Below are positions 34,043 through 45,371 of a stretch of 64,000 bases of DNA, piece after piece. Within the stretch, counting starts at the first letter, position 1. Each line of letters opens with the position of its first letter. The position numbers and the translations under genes are program-made. This DNA comes from Allolobophora icterica (lineage: Eukaryota; Annelida; Clitellata; Crassiclitellata; Lumbricidae), in the NCBI GenBank assembly GCA_963556255.1, contig OY744616.1:27637990-27701989 (forward strand), given 5' to 3'. The notes under the pieces were generated by a model. It searched no databases. It saw nothing but the letters and a program-made list of their open reading frames with translations, and had not been told where the DNA came from.

Positions 34043-34670
34043 ATAGCAGGTACGCATATCCATGTGTGCAAAACTATATGTATGCATGTATGCCTGCATG
34101 TTGGTATGCATGTATGTAACAGGTATGCATATGTATGCATACACACCTTATGTATGTATGTATATATGCATGGATGCTGGTATGTATGTATGTAACAGGT
34201 ATGCACATGTATGTCTGTATGTATGGATGCTTGTACCTATGTATGTATGGATGCTTGTATCTATGTATGTACATAACAGGTATGCATATGTATGCATACA
34301 CACCTTATTTATGTATGTAAATATGCATGCATGCTGGTATGTATGAATGTAACAGGTATGCACATGTATGTCTGCATGTATTGTATGTATGTATGTATGT
34401 ATGTATGTATGCATGGATGCTTGTATCTATGTATGTACATAACAGGTATGCATATGTATGCATACACACCTTATTTATGTATGTAAATATGCATGCATGC
34501 TGGTATGTATGAATGTAACAGGTATGCACATGTATGTCTGCATGTATTGTATGTATGTATGTATGTATGTATGTATGCATGGATGCTTGTATCTATGTAT
34601 GTACATAACAGGTATGCATATGTATATATGCACAGCAATACATAAATATATGTATGCATGGATGATATGA
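33910..34670. repeat. (TATG)n satellite with 166-bp higher-order unit
   Basis: TATG/CATG tetranucleotide DNA. From about 34251 a 166-bp block repeats (ATGCTTGTATCTATG at 34251, 34417 and 34583) with almost no change, and AACAGGTATGCA recurs throughout. Met/Tyr/Val/Cys and His/Ile/Tyr frames are artefacts. Confidence 0.92.
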
Positions 34671-35231
34671 ACATTCATATAGCACCCTTAGAAATATGTT
34701 CTAGGAACTTCCAATAAGACATATCGCATATAAGCAGCGAAAGGGAGATTTTTCCAAAATAAACAACAAGCGTAAGAAAAGTCCGAGCATCTCTCCGAAG
34801 ACCAGTGTGCCTAATGCACAAGGCACCACCGACGGCGCTTAGGAACCAACACGTCAGGTCAATTCACCGAAGGTCACCCGGATTCCTGTAATCCCAATCC
34901 CTCGAATGCTACACCGCCATATAAATCAGTCCGTCTGTGTTCCGGTATATTCTGTGAGCCGTGGTGATTGCTCCATTATTAACGGACTAAGCCCCCAAGA
35001 GAGCGGCCTAAGTGCTTCTGACATAGAGTATAACTCAGGCAACTATGTGTGACATTGGATGCTCTGGCCCTACGAACACCGGTTTTATGACTGAACTGGA
35101 ATACTAAAATAAATTTTTCGACCGCATTCCACGTCCTTGCTCTAAATACACTGAGTAAACTGGAATATAAGATACCCATGTGCCATATTCCAAAATAGTT
35201 TCGGGTATCCTTGGAGTAAGTGTGATTTAAA
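34671..35231. other. intron, no feature recognised
   Basis: No motif or repeat identified apart from the neighbouring elements. Confidence 0.35.
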
Positions 35232-35376
35232 CAGTATGAGAATTGTAGAAAAAAGACTGGGGGGGGTTAGACCTTGATTCATGTGGAGTTTGGGTGTGCA
35301 ATGAAGACTTTACTATGGGGTCCTAAGAAAGACTAGGGGGTTGAACCCCCCCAACCCCCCGACAATTCTCACCCTG
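35232..35376 (+). mobile_element. hAT-type MITE, GTGAGAATTGT family, copy 3 (internally deleted)
   Basis: Starts CAGTATGAGAATTGTAG, ends CGACAATTCTCACCCTG. Aligns end to end with copy 2 but lacks about 250 bp of the middle. The flanks carry AGTGTGAT / AGTGTGAA, a near-match duplication offset by a few bases on the left. Confidence 0.8.
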
Positions 35377-35415
35377 AGTGTGAACATGAAAATGATGAAA
35401 TATTGCCTTGACATA

Positions 35416-35612
35416 ATAATAATAATCTTCTTTATTAATTCAAACTGACAAGTACGCAGTAAGATTACATTGAAACATGACAGTACAACCAAGATCTTAA
35501 TTAACACACGTTTTGGCAGCCATGGAAGGCGCCGCCGTATAGAGGGGTTACGGTATCGAACCATGATCTAATGCTCTCCTGGCCATGAGTGTTACCATTC
35601 ATCTATCTCCCC
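35416..35612 (-). mobile_element. SINE family C copy
   Basis: On the minus strand: GAGCATTAGATCATGGTTCGATACCG (B-box GGTTCGATACC), GGCTGCC, AAGATCTTGGTTGTACTGTCATGTTTCAATGTAATC, then TTTGAATTAATAAAGAAGATTATTATT as tail. Matches the copies at 51516 and 56283. Confidence 0.85.
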
Positions 35613-35619
35613 TCACATT

Positions 35620-37500
35620 CGTGGCCAGAGCTTACAATGCAACTGGTCATTAGTTTAAATTTCATTATTGATGTTTTAGGAAAGGCTATAGATCTCAGAG
35701 AGGAGAAACTGGAATCAGTGCATTGATAATGAGGAAAGATTTAATTGCATGCATGTTGTCTGAAAATAGCTAACAACATATTCATATAATCTGGTGGCAT
35801 TTCCAGAGAGTGGCAGACTCGTGCCACTGCTGTTCTCTTCCTAATCATGAGATTGCTCACATGGTCCGAGTAGGAAACCCAGATGGGATTGCACCCGTCC
35901 CAATTTTGTTGGAACTGTCCTGATTTCGAGGTACCGGTAAATGTCCCTTGTCCCTAATTGACCTAGTCGGGACAGCCAAATGTCCCTACTTTCAAATTTG
36001 TGGTAATTCTTTTCCAAACTAACAAAATGTTGTGGCTTAAAACACATTACGCGTACTATATTTGTTCAACACCACTATAAATTGATAATGCAGGCGAAGT
36101 GAAATAATCTGACATGGTTTGGAGCTTGTCCCAGCTAATCTGAAAACCAAAACCTGTATCCTCCCTGCCCATAACCTCTAACGATGTAGAAGTAATCCTC
36201 CGGCCAAACTTTCTTCAGCAAGCTATACTTTCTCCTCGGCCAACTGCTGCTTGTCTGACTTAACAGAAGTCCTTCTTGCACTCCTTGTTGTATGTGGCGT
36301 AGTCTGCATGGGCTTCTGCAAGCCGTGTCCCTCTTTTCCTTTACACCAGATCCCGAATTTTGTCACAGTTTTAGACAACTTATCCCTACATTATATGATA
36401 TCATCACGTAATGTAGGCCTAATAAGACTAATAGTTTTATAGAGTCCACACGACGTTCGATATTGTGCCGAAAATGATCAGTACAATGTTATAATCAAAA
36501 GGAGAAGCTACATACTGTACTAACTCAGACAGACTATACATTGATATATGATAAAAGGCATCAGGCATGAACGTCAAAAGCAATCTGAAATTAAGCTTCA
36601 ACTGCAGCAGAAGTCTTTGACGTGCAATAGAACATCACATCAGGAGTTATCTTTTTCGCTGCTCTGCTAGTTTTCATTTTTAGACCCAACGGCTATTCTT
36701 ATTCTCCGAGTCGAAAAAGTCCATTCGCCTGTCAATTATTCTTTCACGCTTAATCGTCTACAAATCTGGACGATTCTAATGCTCTGCCTAAGGTTTGCAA
36801 CGTCGTTCAAATGCTTCTTCAGATTTTCCTAATCTGCATCTTAAACGAGGAATTGATGGGGGTGGCTAATTGAGTACTTGTTTGACAAAGGTCAGGGAAT
36901 TATAGGAGATAAAAAAACCTCCTCTGTCTTAGGTATACTAAATGGCATCCCATGAAAATAAAGAAACTCCCCCCACTGCCGCTTTCAGGTGATGCCAGTT
37001 CCAGGTCTAGATAAAGGAGGAGGGTGATGTAAACGGAAATGGCAGTCATAAGACGTCATTAAACACTGGAAAGTACTAACTAATACTTCAAAATGAAGAA
37101 CGTCACCTGCAGTAATCGTAATCTCCAAATTTCTAAAGTACTACTCTAAAGCTAAGATCGGTTGGAGAATTTGTAGGCAAAGCAGTGACTCAGGGAAGGA
37201 GAGAGTGAGATATGAGGATGAGGGTTGCTGGATGGTGAAGAGTTCACGAAGGTACCTTGGCTGGGAGTACTGTACTGAGTTGCAGGTAATGATCGCAACA
37301 GTTTGGTTAAATTGTTAGGTACGTGACCCATGAGATGATTCTGATTCCCGATCTACATATCACAGACATCAACATCGAGCATATCTGAGTAGATGAAGAG
37401 GAGCTATATAATATCCAGAATGAATTAATAAATGACAGACAAGGAAACTTTTCATGAAAGAGATTCAAATAATGACAGACTATAATTCAGAAGAAAAAAA
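35620..37500. other. intron, little recognisable
   Basis: A short GTCCC/GGGAC-rich scrap (35880-36000) resembles a DNA-transposon fragment, and a weak GAGCTATATAAT module is at 37385-37425. No exon-like frame was found. Confidence 0.35.
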
Positions 37501-37531
37501 ACACAAGTCTCTGTACTGCACAAAAACTCAC

Positions 37532-37552
37532 CCGAGGAATTCCAGCCATTTC
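37532..37552 (-). CDS. IGSF9: candidate 21-nt microexon in the Ig2-Ig3 intron
   Basis: A 21-nt block bounded on the minus strand by a long pyrimidine-rich tract ending TTTTGTTTCAG and by a consensus donor, GTGAGT. Its length is a multiple of three. With phase 1 at both ends it slots between the Ig2 and Ig3 exons without breaking the frame. It would change the linker from ...VIQ-G-NVF to ...VIQ-GNGWNSS-GNVF, adding seven residues and a possible N-glycosylation site depending on the junction. Microexons between Ig domains are known in other neuronal adhesion receptors, for example receptor tyrosine phosphatases. There is no transcript evidence here, so the call rests on splice-site quality and phase alone. 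Confidence 0.4.
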
Positions 37553-38268
37553 CTGAAACAAAATCACAAAAAGAATCAAGTTTAATTACCTGGTAATAAA
37601 AACGGAACTAATGAAAATTACAACAGTTTGCTTCACTAACAACACAGTAATTGAGAATTTTCAGACAATCATCAAACAGGTACATCAAAACCAAGTTATG
37701 TCTTAACGAAACACAACTTTAATATCTCTTACACTGAATTATAAAACTGAACACTTCATACTTAACAATCCCCTACCGAACTTACTACAGCAAGGATCCT
37801 GGGTGATGATCATCACTCAAATGGAAGGGAACATATTTACATACACCCTTCACATCAACAAACTATAACAGAGGGTGTTCTGCCCTCTGCTATATGCAAG
37901 ACAGACTTCAAACGACGTAATTTAGCAACATGACTCTTGGATAATAACTGTTATTCAAAGCCCACACGAAATGTAGTTTAATAATATCTGTAAGCTCACA
38001 GAAAATTGTGGATTAATTATCTGTAGGACAGTAAATAAACCAGAGATAAAAGGAAAGCTAGTACGAACATCAGCCCTCTTTTTCTTTAACAACCCACCTC
38101 ATTCTCTCCAACTACAGGTAAACAGAGCAAGTATGCATCCAATGCATGCATGCATACTCTATGTACAATTGTACATTCTGTCATATGTGCACTTAGATGA
38201 ACCTGCATACATAGCACATACATATTCATACATACACCCATACCTACATGCAGAATTATAATTATATA
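37553..38268. other. intron upstream of the candidate microexon
   Basis: On the minus strand this is the DNA before the microexon acceptor. Its last 30 nt are pyrimidine-rich. Nothing else was identified apart from ATGC-type runs at 38130-38260. Confidence 0.35.
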
Positions 38269-38526
38269 CAGTGCTTTTTTTCAGCCGGAACGGCGTTCCG
38301 GCACCTTTTTCAGCTACTAAAAAATAATTTATTTCTTTTAATAATAAAAACTATAATTTAGTTATTTTAATTTAATTTAAGTGTTTTTGAACTGTTTCCA
38401 GTGTTTAGTGAGACCCCTCCCAACCCCCAATCCAATTTTTCTCGTGATTTTAGCCCGCCCATAATTGTTGCGTTCCAGAACCTTTTGTTCCGTTCCAGAA
38501 CCTTTTTTTCTAGAAAATAAGCACTG
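38269..38526. mobile_element. hAT-type MITE with perfect 8-bp target duplication
   Basis: Termini CAGTGCTTTTTTTC and, from the right, CAGTGCTTATTTTC. The duplication ATTATATA lies at 38261-38268 and 38527-38534. It has an internal GGAACGGCGTTCC palindrome near the left end and two GTTCC(A)GAACC palindromes near the right. 258 bp. The truncated sibling is at 13745. Confidence 0.93.
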
Positions 38527-38739
38527 ATTATATACATGCACATATGTATGTAATTATGTATGTAGTTACATATGTAATTAAGTATGTAATTACACTCATT
38601 CTTCTTTCAAGAAATGCCTCAGAACTTACTTTTTCTCATCGGCTTTCAAATATCTGGAACTCTAATTGCTTTTCACCTGGTGCCTGACTAACTGTGTCTC
38701 AGATATGCATTTCTGCGTCACCTTGCACACTAGAAATGT

Positions 38740-38741
38740 TC

Positions 38742-38801
<60 letters not shown>

Positions 38802-39030
38802 TTAATAATAATAATAATAATAATACTAATAAAATAATAATAATAACTAATTTAATCTCTGAGACCCTGAGGGAACGAAGTACCTAAGGGCAACAAAAAA
38901 AATAATTCTGTGGTACGTTCAATGACTTGGCTGAGGACGAGGCCTGATTTCCTGGAAACGACATTTTAACAGATTAATATCTAAGTCCCCGAGGGATCAT
39001 ATTACCTTGTTGAAAAAAATAATAATAATA
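38740..39030. repeat. (AAT)n microsatellite with CCCTGAGGG/CCCCGAGGG motif copies
   Basis: AAT runs at 38742-38836 and 39010-39030 flank TCTGAGACCCTGAGGGAACGAAG and AAGTCCCCGAGGGATCAT, members of a short motif family repeatedly found beside (ATT)n. Confidence 0.75.
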
Positions 39031-39109
39031 ATGTAACGCTATTACGCTGTACACACGTGCTGCTGCATTTAACTCTGCTCAGCAAGTTGTCTTAAAACAC
39101 ATTTCTTCA

Positions 39110-39300
39110 GATAAGTCACGAGCACCTCTGATTAGCGAACACTGTGAGAGGTGCTTTATATATGTTCAGATACAATACAATACAATACAATGCATGCAGT
39201 GCCTTTGTGAGGCACTTTAAAATGCGCTATCGTGATTGTAACTGGGAATTTATAAAGCGCCATTTCCAGATAACTCATCAGAGGCACTCCCAGCCCGATG
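39110..39300. repeat. two opposed GCGCTATATAAAT-type modules
   Basis: A plus copy (GAGCACCTCTGATTAGC..GAGAGGTGCTTTATATATG with AATAC tail, 39118-39192) and a minus copy (TTATAAAGCGCCATTTCC...CATCAGAGGCACTCCCAGCCC, 39248-39298). Confidence 0.6.
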
Positions 39301-39304
39301 TCCT

Positions 39305-39420
39305 AAAGTAAGTAAGTAAGTAAGTTATCCTTTATTGAAACTAGTGGGGAATAATGCAGTCTACAGGCGTTTGCAGAAGAGGAGATAGAGATAGAAGCTC
39401 CCATCGGAGACCAGCTATAT
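39305..39420 (-). mobile_element. LINE 3' end with (TTAC)n tail, minus orientation
   Basis: AAGTAAGTAAGTAAGTAAGTTATCCTTTATTG is the complement of an AATAAAGGATA + (ACTT)n terminus. The body is short and non-coding. Confidence 0.6.
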
Positions 39421-40086
39421 TTCCTTGAAACATATATACAATGTACATTCATGCATGCATACGTGCTTGCATACACACATGACACAAACTGAATACCTAT
39501 AACTTGACGGGGTTTTAAAAATGAATGAATTGCTACCGATAACAGATGAATATTTCACTAGGACCGATGTTATGGAAACACTTCTCGAATCTCCTTCAGC
39601 TGGCAAATCTATTGGTCTAGCATTTTTTTCACAGTATGCCAACTATTCCTATTCGGTTGCAAATGTGAGACCTCCCTGCTTTAGCATTAAGATGGCCTCT
39701 CCTTCCCACTGGATCAGTTTCTAGAGATGCATCTATGTTTTTGGCACCATTACAATGGTACAACGGAAGTGGGATCTGATGGAAAGGACTGGTTTATCAC
39801 ATACACAAACACAGAATTACGACAACCAATAATTCCATCCATTCAATCCTCCTCCCTTTCATTTGCATTTTATGTCTTCTTAGTATTAGGTTCAACGTCT
39901 CTAGTACATAAATATTATCTCGACCACAACACAGCACCTGTCAAACCTGTCAGAAAGGCTGATATTTAGCTTCCAGCAAACACTGGAAATGTGAGATCTG
40001 TTCCGGGTGCCTGGGTATCTGTCCCATATATGAAGACCTTTGTTGTGGTTTTATCCCACAGTTTCTGGAGTTTACTGATGCCTCAA
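39421..40086. other. intron with short plus-strand frames of unknown meaning
   Basis: Two adjacent plus frames (39521-39724, 67 codons; 39727-39969, 80 codons) have no domain. They lie opposite the host gene and are probably chance frames. Confidence 0.3.
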
Positions 40087-40207
40087 ATTCATTCATTCAT
40101 TCATTCATTCATTCATTCATTCATTCATTCATTCATTCATATAGGACAGTTATATAGCGGCTCTTCAAGGAGAACTACTCAGAGGTGCTCCCGACTCCAG
40201 CACGGCT
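40087..40207 (-). repeat. (ATTC)n plus GCGCTATATAAAT-type module
   Basis: ATTC repeat 40087-40140, then ATAGGACAGTTATATAGCGGC...CTCAGAGGTGCTCCCGACTCC. The repeat is on the tail side of the module. Confidence 0.65.
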
Positions 40208-42420
40208 GAAAAGAGCAGTAGGCCTAAATATCATACATAGAAAACTGTAAACAATTCTCATTCTTCTTAAAGATTTTTTCTGGGGTCAAAACCTTTAAAA
40301 CCCTATTTGAAGGGCCTGTGATGGGTCTTAGAGTGTGTTTTTCGTTGGGTTTAGAGAGGCGTGAAAACTCTTATAGCACAACTGCTGGGTTCTTAGCTCA
40401 TGTCAAACAGCCACCAGCAAAAGTATTAACGATTGAAGTGTTGTCAGTTGTAATAAAAGGCTATTGGCAAGGGTTTATGAGAATAAAAGGCTATTGGCAG
40501 AGGTTTATGAGAACTGTGCCAGATGCCAACCTGCCCACGGAAACCACAGTATGGCTAGGATTTTCATAAGAACGATATTCAATGAGGTCATGAAACCAAG
40601 AACAAGACCAAGCGAAGAGGTCATGACAAAAAAGGGTGGAATTAGTTCATTTGCCTCTGGGACCCGATAATATATATCTAACACAACTGCAAAATAAACT
40701 CCAGAATGCAGAGCCTACAAAAGTGTTTTCAAAAGAACATAATTACGCAAATTAAAGTTAAAATAAAAACTATAAAAAATTTTATCAATAACATAATTAT
40801 GCAATTACATGCATAAATATAAAAATGTTAATTACTACAGAAATAATGTACATAATTAGTATTTATGCACATGTCCTAAAATTGTATAAATATTATTATA
40901 TACACGAATAAATTTATTTTCAACAGAAATTGACATTTAAAGTAAACATTGACAATATGTATCCATCACATTGCCCTTTGTGCAAAACACGTTTTGATAC
41001 ATTACGTAAAGATGCTCAGAGTAAGATGCATAGGATTTACTTGGTGAAAAGCAGCACTCCACCCTAGCTGCCTCAGACCACCCTTTCATTTCCAAACTAT
41101 TTATCCCCTCCTACCCGAAAGGTCTTCCCTCCAGCTCGCAGCTTTCAAACACAAATTGGACCAAGAGAAACCAGCAGTCGCATTGCTTTCATATTACCAA
41201 ACATAAACAAGGGGCATAGATGCTAGCTACCATCAGTACAACAATCCATAAAACAGGAAAGCACCGGATGCAATGCATTACGATCATCACTGCAATGCAA
41301 TTTCATCCAGAAGAATAATTCCCTGAAATCGTCTGATGCCCAATGAATTATTTATTCCAGAGTACAGAGAACTACTCAGAGGTGTTCGGAAACATTTCTG
41401 TTACGGATAAACATCTTTCTCTGCACAGTCACATCAAACGATCTCCTTACACGATACAAAATTCGATGATGACACAATTGCGACTATTTCCTATTCTTAT
41501 GGGATATGGTTTATCTTCCTCATAAAACAATCATAAATTCTCCACATAATTCAGAGCATCGATGTCATTGCCATAAACTGTAACACAAGTTTGAGTCGAA
41601 ATGGCTAGGTTTAGCCATTAAACATGATTAAGTTTTTGTTCGAGATGGCAGATTATATGAAAACTCTAACGATGCAGTTACTTCTCAGCAGAATAATGGC
41701 GATAGATTTACCTGGATATAAAACTCATCCATAAAAGTTGGTGAAAATTATCAAAGGAGCTTAAGAATTACAGAGTGACAGAAATTAATCAATACAATTA
41801 TAATTCTGACTGAGACCTTGATGCAAGGAGAGATTTCTGACACTTTTATGTGAGGAAAGGTACCATGACCCAAATGAAGAGAAAATATCAAAACAATACA
41901 TTCAACAGCAACAACAATGATAAATGAACAATTAAATGAACATTTGCAATTAATAACCATAACCATAAAGTTTAACGGCCCGTCAAACAACAACAAAGTC
42001 ATTTCAAGTGTGTTATCCGGGAACAATAGGGAAAGAAAACCCTAAAAGGACCAAGGTCCCGTTTAGCAGGGTCACCCTTACATTTATTGACGAAATACTG
42101 CAGCTGGTTTGGTTAATTTGCACATGGAATCAATGAAGCTTAACTAGTTAACTAGTGCAAACACATTAGACAATTGAATAGGCTATAACTGAAATTAGCA
42201 CATGAAAGAGCAAAATGGGTATAGTAGCTTATTGATTTCTACTCTTAAAAATATACATGTGTTCTACCTAACCTTAGTTTAGCTTCTCATATATATTCTG
42301 AGGCAGCGGAGAAGGCAGCTTCATGGTTCACGTGATGCAGTACTTATTTGCGGTACTTAAAAGGGACTACAGAAGTGCTCAGATACATGGACACACATAC
42401 CCTATAGAAGACTTTTCTCT
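40208..42420. other. intron, no feature recognised
   Basis: AT-rich DNA without convincing exons. A small direct repeat, AAAAGGCTATTGGCA (40456 and 40487), is the only internal structure noticed. Confidence 0.35.
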
Positions 42421-42424
42421 ATGA

Positions 42425-42510
42425 TCAGGCCTGGCTCGGGAGCGCCTCTGAGTAGACCTCTTGAAGAGGCGCTATATAAATTTTATGATTGATTGATTGA
42501 TTGATACATA
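42425..42510 (+). repeat. GCGCTATATAAAT module with near-perfect hairpin and (GATT)n tail
   Basis: GAGCGCCTCTGAGTAG and GAAGAGGCGCTATATAAAT form an 8-bp stem, AGCGCCTC/GAGGCGCT, around a 17-nt loop. A GATT tail follows immediately (42486-42503). This is the clearest example of the module. Confidence 0.75.
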
Positions 42511-43909
42511 CAAACATACATACACACATTATTAAACAAAACTGACAATTCATTGCAAAACAAACTCAACCCAACAAGCAATGATCAGGTTTAAACCCCA
42601 CCCAAACACCCTTCACTCAAGAACCACACTACTAAGAGCTACTGCGTTAAAATAACTGATTATTTAACATTCCTTAGTTCAGATATCAGACGAGTTTAGC
42701 AGCAAATGGTTCTTCGAGCACACAACTACTTGTGTGTATGGCTCACACATTTTCACGAGAAAAGCATTGATCTTCTGATTTGCACGCAAAAATGACAGTG
42801 AAGAGTAAATTCTGTTCATTGGCATAAGGTTTCCGACCCTTCGACGAGCTAGACTTCCCATTTGCCTGCGTTAATCCACAGCCAGATGCAATCAGAAAAT
42901 GGTGCAACCCAAAACTGCATCAGCAGCCGATACAATTTATTTCATTAATTCCTAATTTAAGACAGGATGGAAACGAGATGGAGCCGGCTGATGTCCCCAC
43001 AACCCGTGACCCTTCTTTGTCGGGAATCAGACATCGAAAAGGGAACACACACACACACTCGATATTATAAAACGCCATCCCATGGAAGATGGATGCAATC
43101 CTGGCAATCAGGCCGAGATGATCGAAGCGATCTGACAGTACATCGCTTCGATCTACGGCCGTCAGATGAAGATTACTGGCAGAACGCAGGGAAAATTTAA
43201 ACGAAACTCAACAGGAAAGAGAAAAGAATAAACGACATAAAGCAAGGGGGATGGAAGGGGGATGGGGAGATGGCCAGCTATGGTCTAAGGCACAAGATAA
43301 ACCTATTCTGACAGCAAGTGATGGTTCTTCTGTGGAATTGAGCAGTCCTCTGCCGTGACTTATTACTACCGCAGGCAATGTGACAATGCAATTTTTAAAC
43401 GAAGTGCTTAGACAAACAATGCACAAAGTTTCCTGTGACGAACACACGTCAGGAATTTTCATGACCTTCTTGCAGTGTCACAGGGGTCAGATGGTACAGC
43501 CTGAGGAAAGCTTTTGCATCAATATTCAAGCAAAGTGTTTGGGTGAATGCACCAGTTCTTTGGTTATCGAATACACAGAGCAAAGAATATGATGACCCAA
43601 GTCCGACCCAGGACCATCACTCTCCAGCTAGTTAAAAAAAGCAGAAGTTGTGCAGATACTACACACAGTAAGCTCCAAAGTGACCATGTCATGCCTTTTA
43701 GGCTTACACAGAAGTCTGCAAGATATAAAATACATGCAGATAAAGGCAATAAAGAAATATTCTGTAGCAACAGCAACTTTAATATGCACCTGAAACTTAT
43801 ATCAACAATATTCATCAAAATACAATAAAGAGAACTTCCTACAAGAACAATAGCCAAACCTGTGACATGAAAATCACTCCTAACAAAAACATGACTAAAC
43901 AACAAGAAA
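42511..43909. other. intron, no feature recognised
   Basis: No named repeat or exon. A small GC-rich inverted pair (CGATCGAAGCGATCTGAC / CGCTTCGATC, 43117-43153) is present. Confidence 0.3.
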
Positions 43910-43911
43910 AA

Positions 43912-44006
<95 letters not shown>

Positions 44007-44032
44007 ACAACAACAACAACAACAACAACAAT
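43910..44032. repeat. (CAT)n/(CAA)n compound microsatellite
   Basis: About 100 bp of CAT then CAA triplets, 55 bp downstream of the Ig2 donor (minus sense). The poly-His and poly-Met frames are artefacts. Confidence 0.95.
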
Positions 44033-44088
44033 GCCTAAAAGTATACTATTGAAGAAACAACATCCAAACAGAAGATGCAGAAACTAAC

Positions 44089-44358
44089 CTTGAATCACGA
44101 GCTTAATCAGGTGTGATATGGTTCCAACAATATTCTTAAAAGAGCAGACGTATAATCCAGCGTCCAGTTTGTTGACCGCTCTGACTCTAACGCGACCGCC
44201 CGCGAACGTCACGCGGTCAGACGGTCTCATCTCCTGACCGTCCTTAAACCAAGTCAGCGTTGGGGTAGGTGACCCATTCGCTTCACAGAACAACTCCACC
44301 GTATCGCCATCTCTTGGCATCATCAGACTTGGAGACACTTTTCCCAGAACAGGAGACG
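44089..44358 (-). CDS. IGSF9: IGSF9/turtle-like gene, Ig2 exon
   Basis: A 270-nt exon, phase 1 on both sides. The acceptor is a pyrimidine tract ending CCAG and the donor is CAAG/GTTAGT. It encodes one complete I-set Ig domain of about 90 residues, opening SPVLGKVSPSLMMPRDGD, with the B-strand Cys in VELFC, the Trp in LTWF and the F-strand Cys in DAGLYVC, and ending HLIKLVIQ. The linker and spacing resemble the second Ig domain of vertebrate IGSF9. These proteins are homophilic neuronal adhesion molecules that act in dendrite branching, axon tiling and synapse maturation at the plasma membrane. Continuous open frame beyond the splice sites is read-through of intron. Confidence 0.85.
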
Positions 44359-44637
44359 CTGGAAAAGAAGAACACGCAAACACAATTAGACCCCATAATA
44401 TTATAACGATACAAAGCCGGCACCTGCAGGAAGAATCCCAGAGGGGGCAGACGCACCGCAAGGCTTGCGGTTTACTTCCTGTGATCCCCTCTACCAAATT
44501 ATGCTGTTGGGTGACGGAAACACGTTTGCGCAAACAACTGGCCGTGGGTGGTTACACGGAATCCAATCAACAGGTGAAAATTGCAACAATTCTCAATTAC
44601 ACACCCAGAGTGCTAATCAAAGCACACGTGCACACAC

Positions 44638-44752
<115 letters not shown>

Positions 44753-45034
44753 CACGTGCACACACGTACTAAAATGGACAGTCTAATGGAGAGATCCTGG
44801 CTAACAATGTCAGTCACAACTTTGACACATCATAAATTGACGCTGAAGAGGCGAAGCGCATGCTAACCTGAAGATGACAAACATTAACATTCTAAAGGAT
44901 TACCAGTTACAGCCAGTTTTAATAAGGAAAAGACGGCTAGAAAATTTCAAGAGATCTACGACTAAGCAGATCATCCTCTATTTTTACAATGGAAAAAACG
45001 AGGCTCATCCATTCATCCAACCTTCGTTTATCTA

Positions 45035-45371
45035 TCCATCCGCCATCCATCCATCCATCCATCCATCCATCCATCCATCCATCCATCCATCCATCCATCC
45101 ATCCATCCATCCATCCATCCATCCATCCATCCATCCATCCATCCATCCATCCATCCATCCATCCATCCATCCATCCATCATCTATCCATCAACCCACCTT
45201 TTCATCCATCCATTTATTCGTCCATCCATCTATCCATCCATCAACCCACCCACCCATTCATCCATAAATCCATCCATCAACCCACCCATTCATCTATCCA
45301 TCTTTCCAATCACAATCATCAACTCACCCATTCATCCATTCATCTATCTATCCATCCATCCATTACCAATT
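45035..45371. repeat. (ATCC)n microsatellite
   Basis: Pure ATCC to 45180, then interrupted copies to 45371. It continues after two transposon insertions at 46452-46478 and 46828-46982. The SIHP frame fused to the LINE RT is an artefact. Confidence 0.95.

Noticed and set aside
43867..44052. Poly-histidine open frame and opposite poly-Met frame
   Set aside because: Pure (CAT)n/(CAA)n microsatellite read through; no coding context.
44874..45371. N-terminal SIHPSIHP part of a 474-codon frame
   Set aside because: It is (ATCC)n DNA fused by chance to a truncated LINE; the real element begins at 45372.
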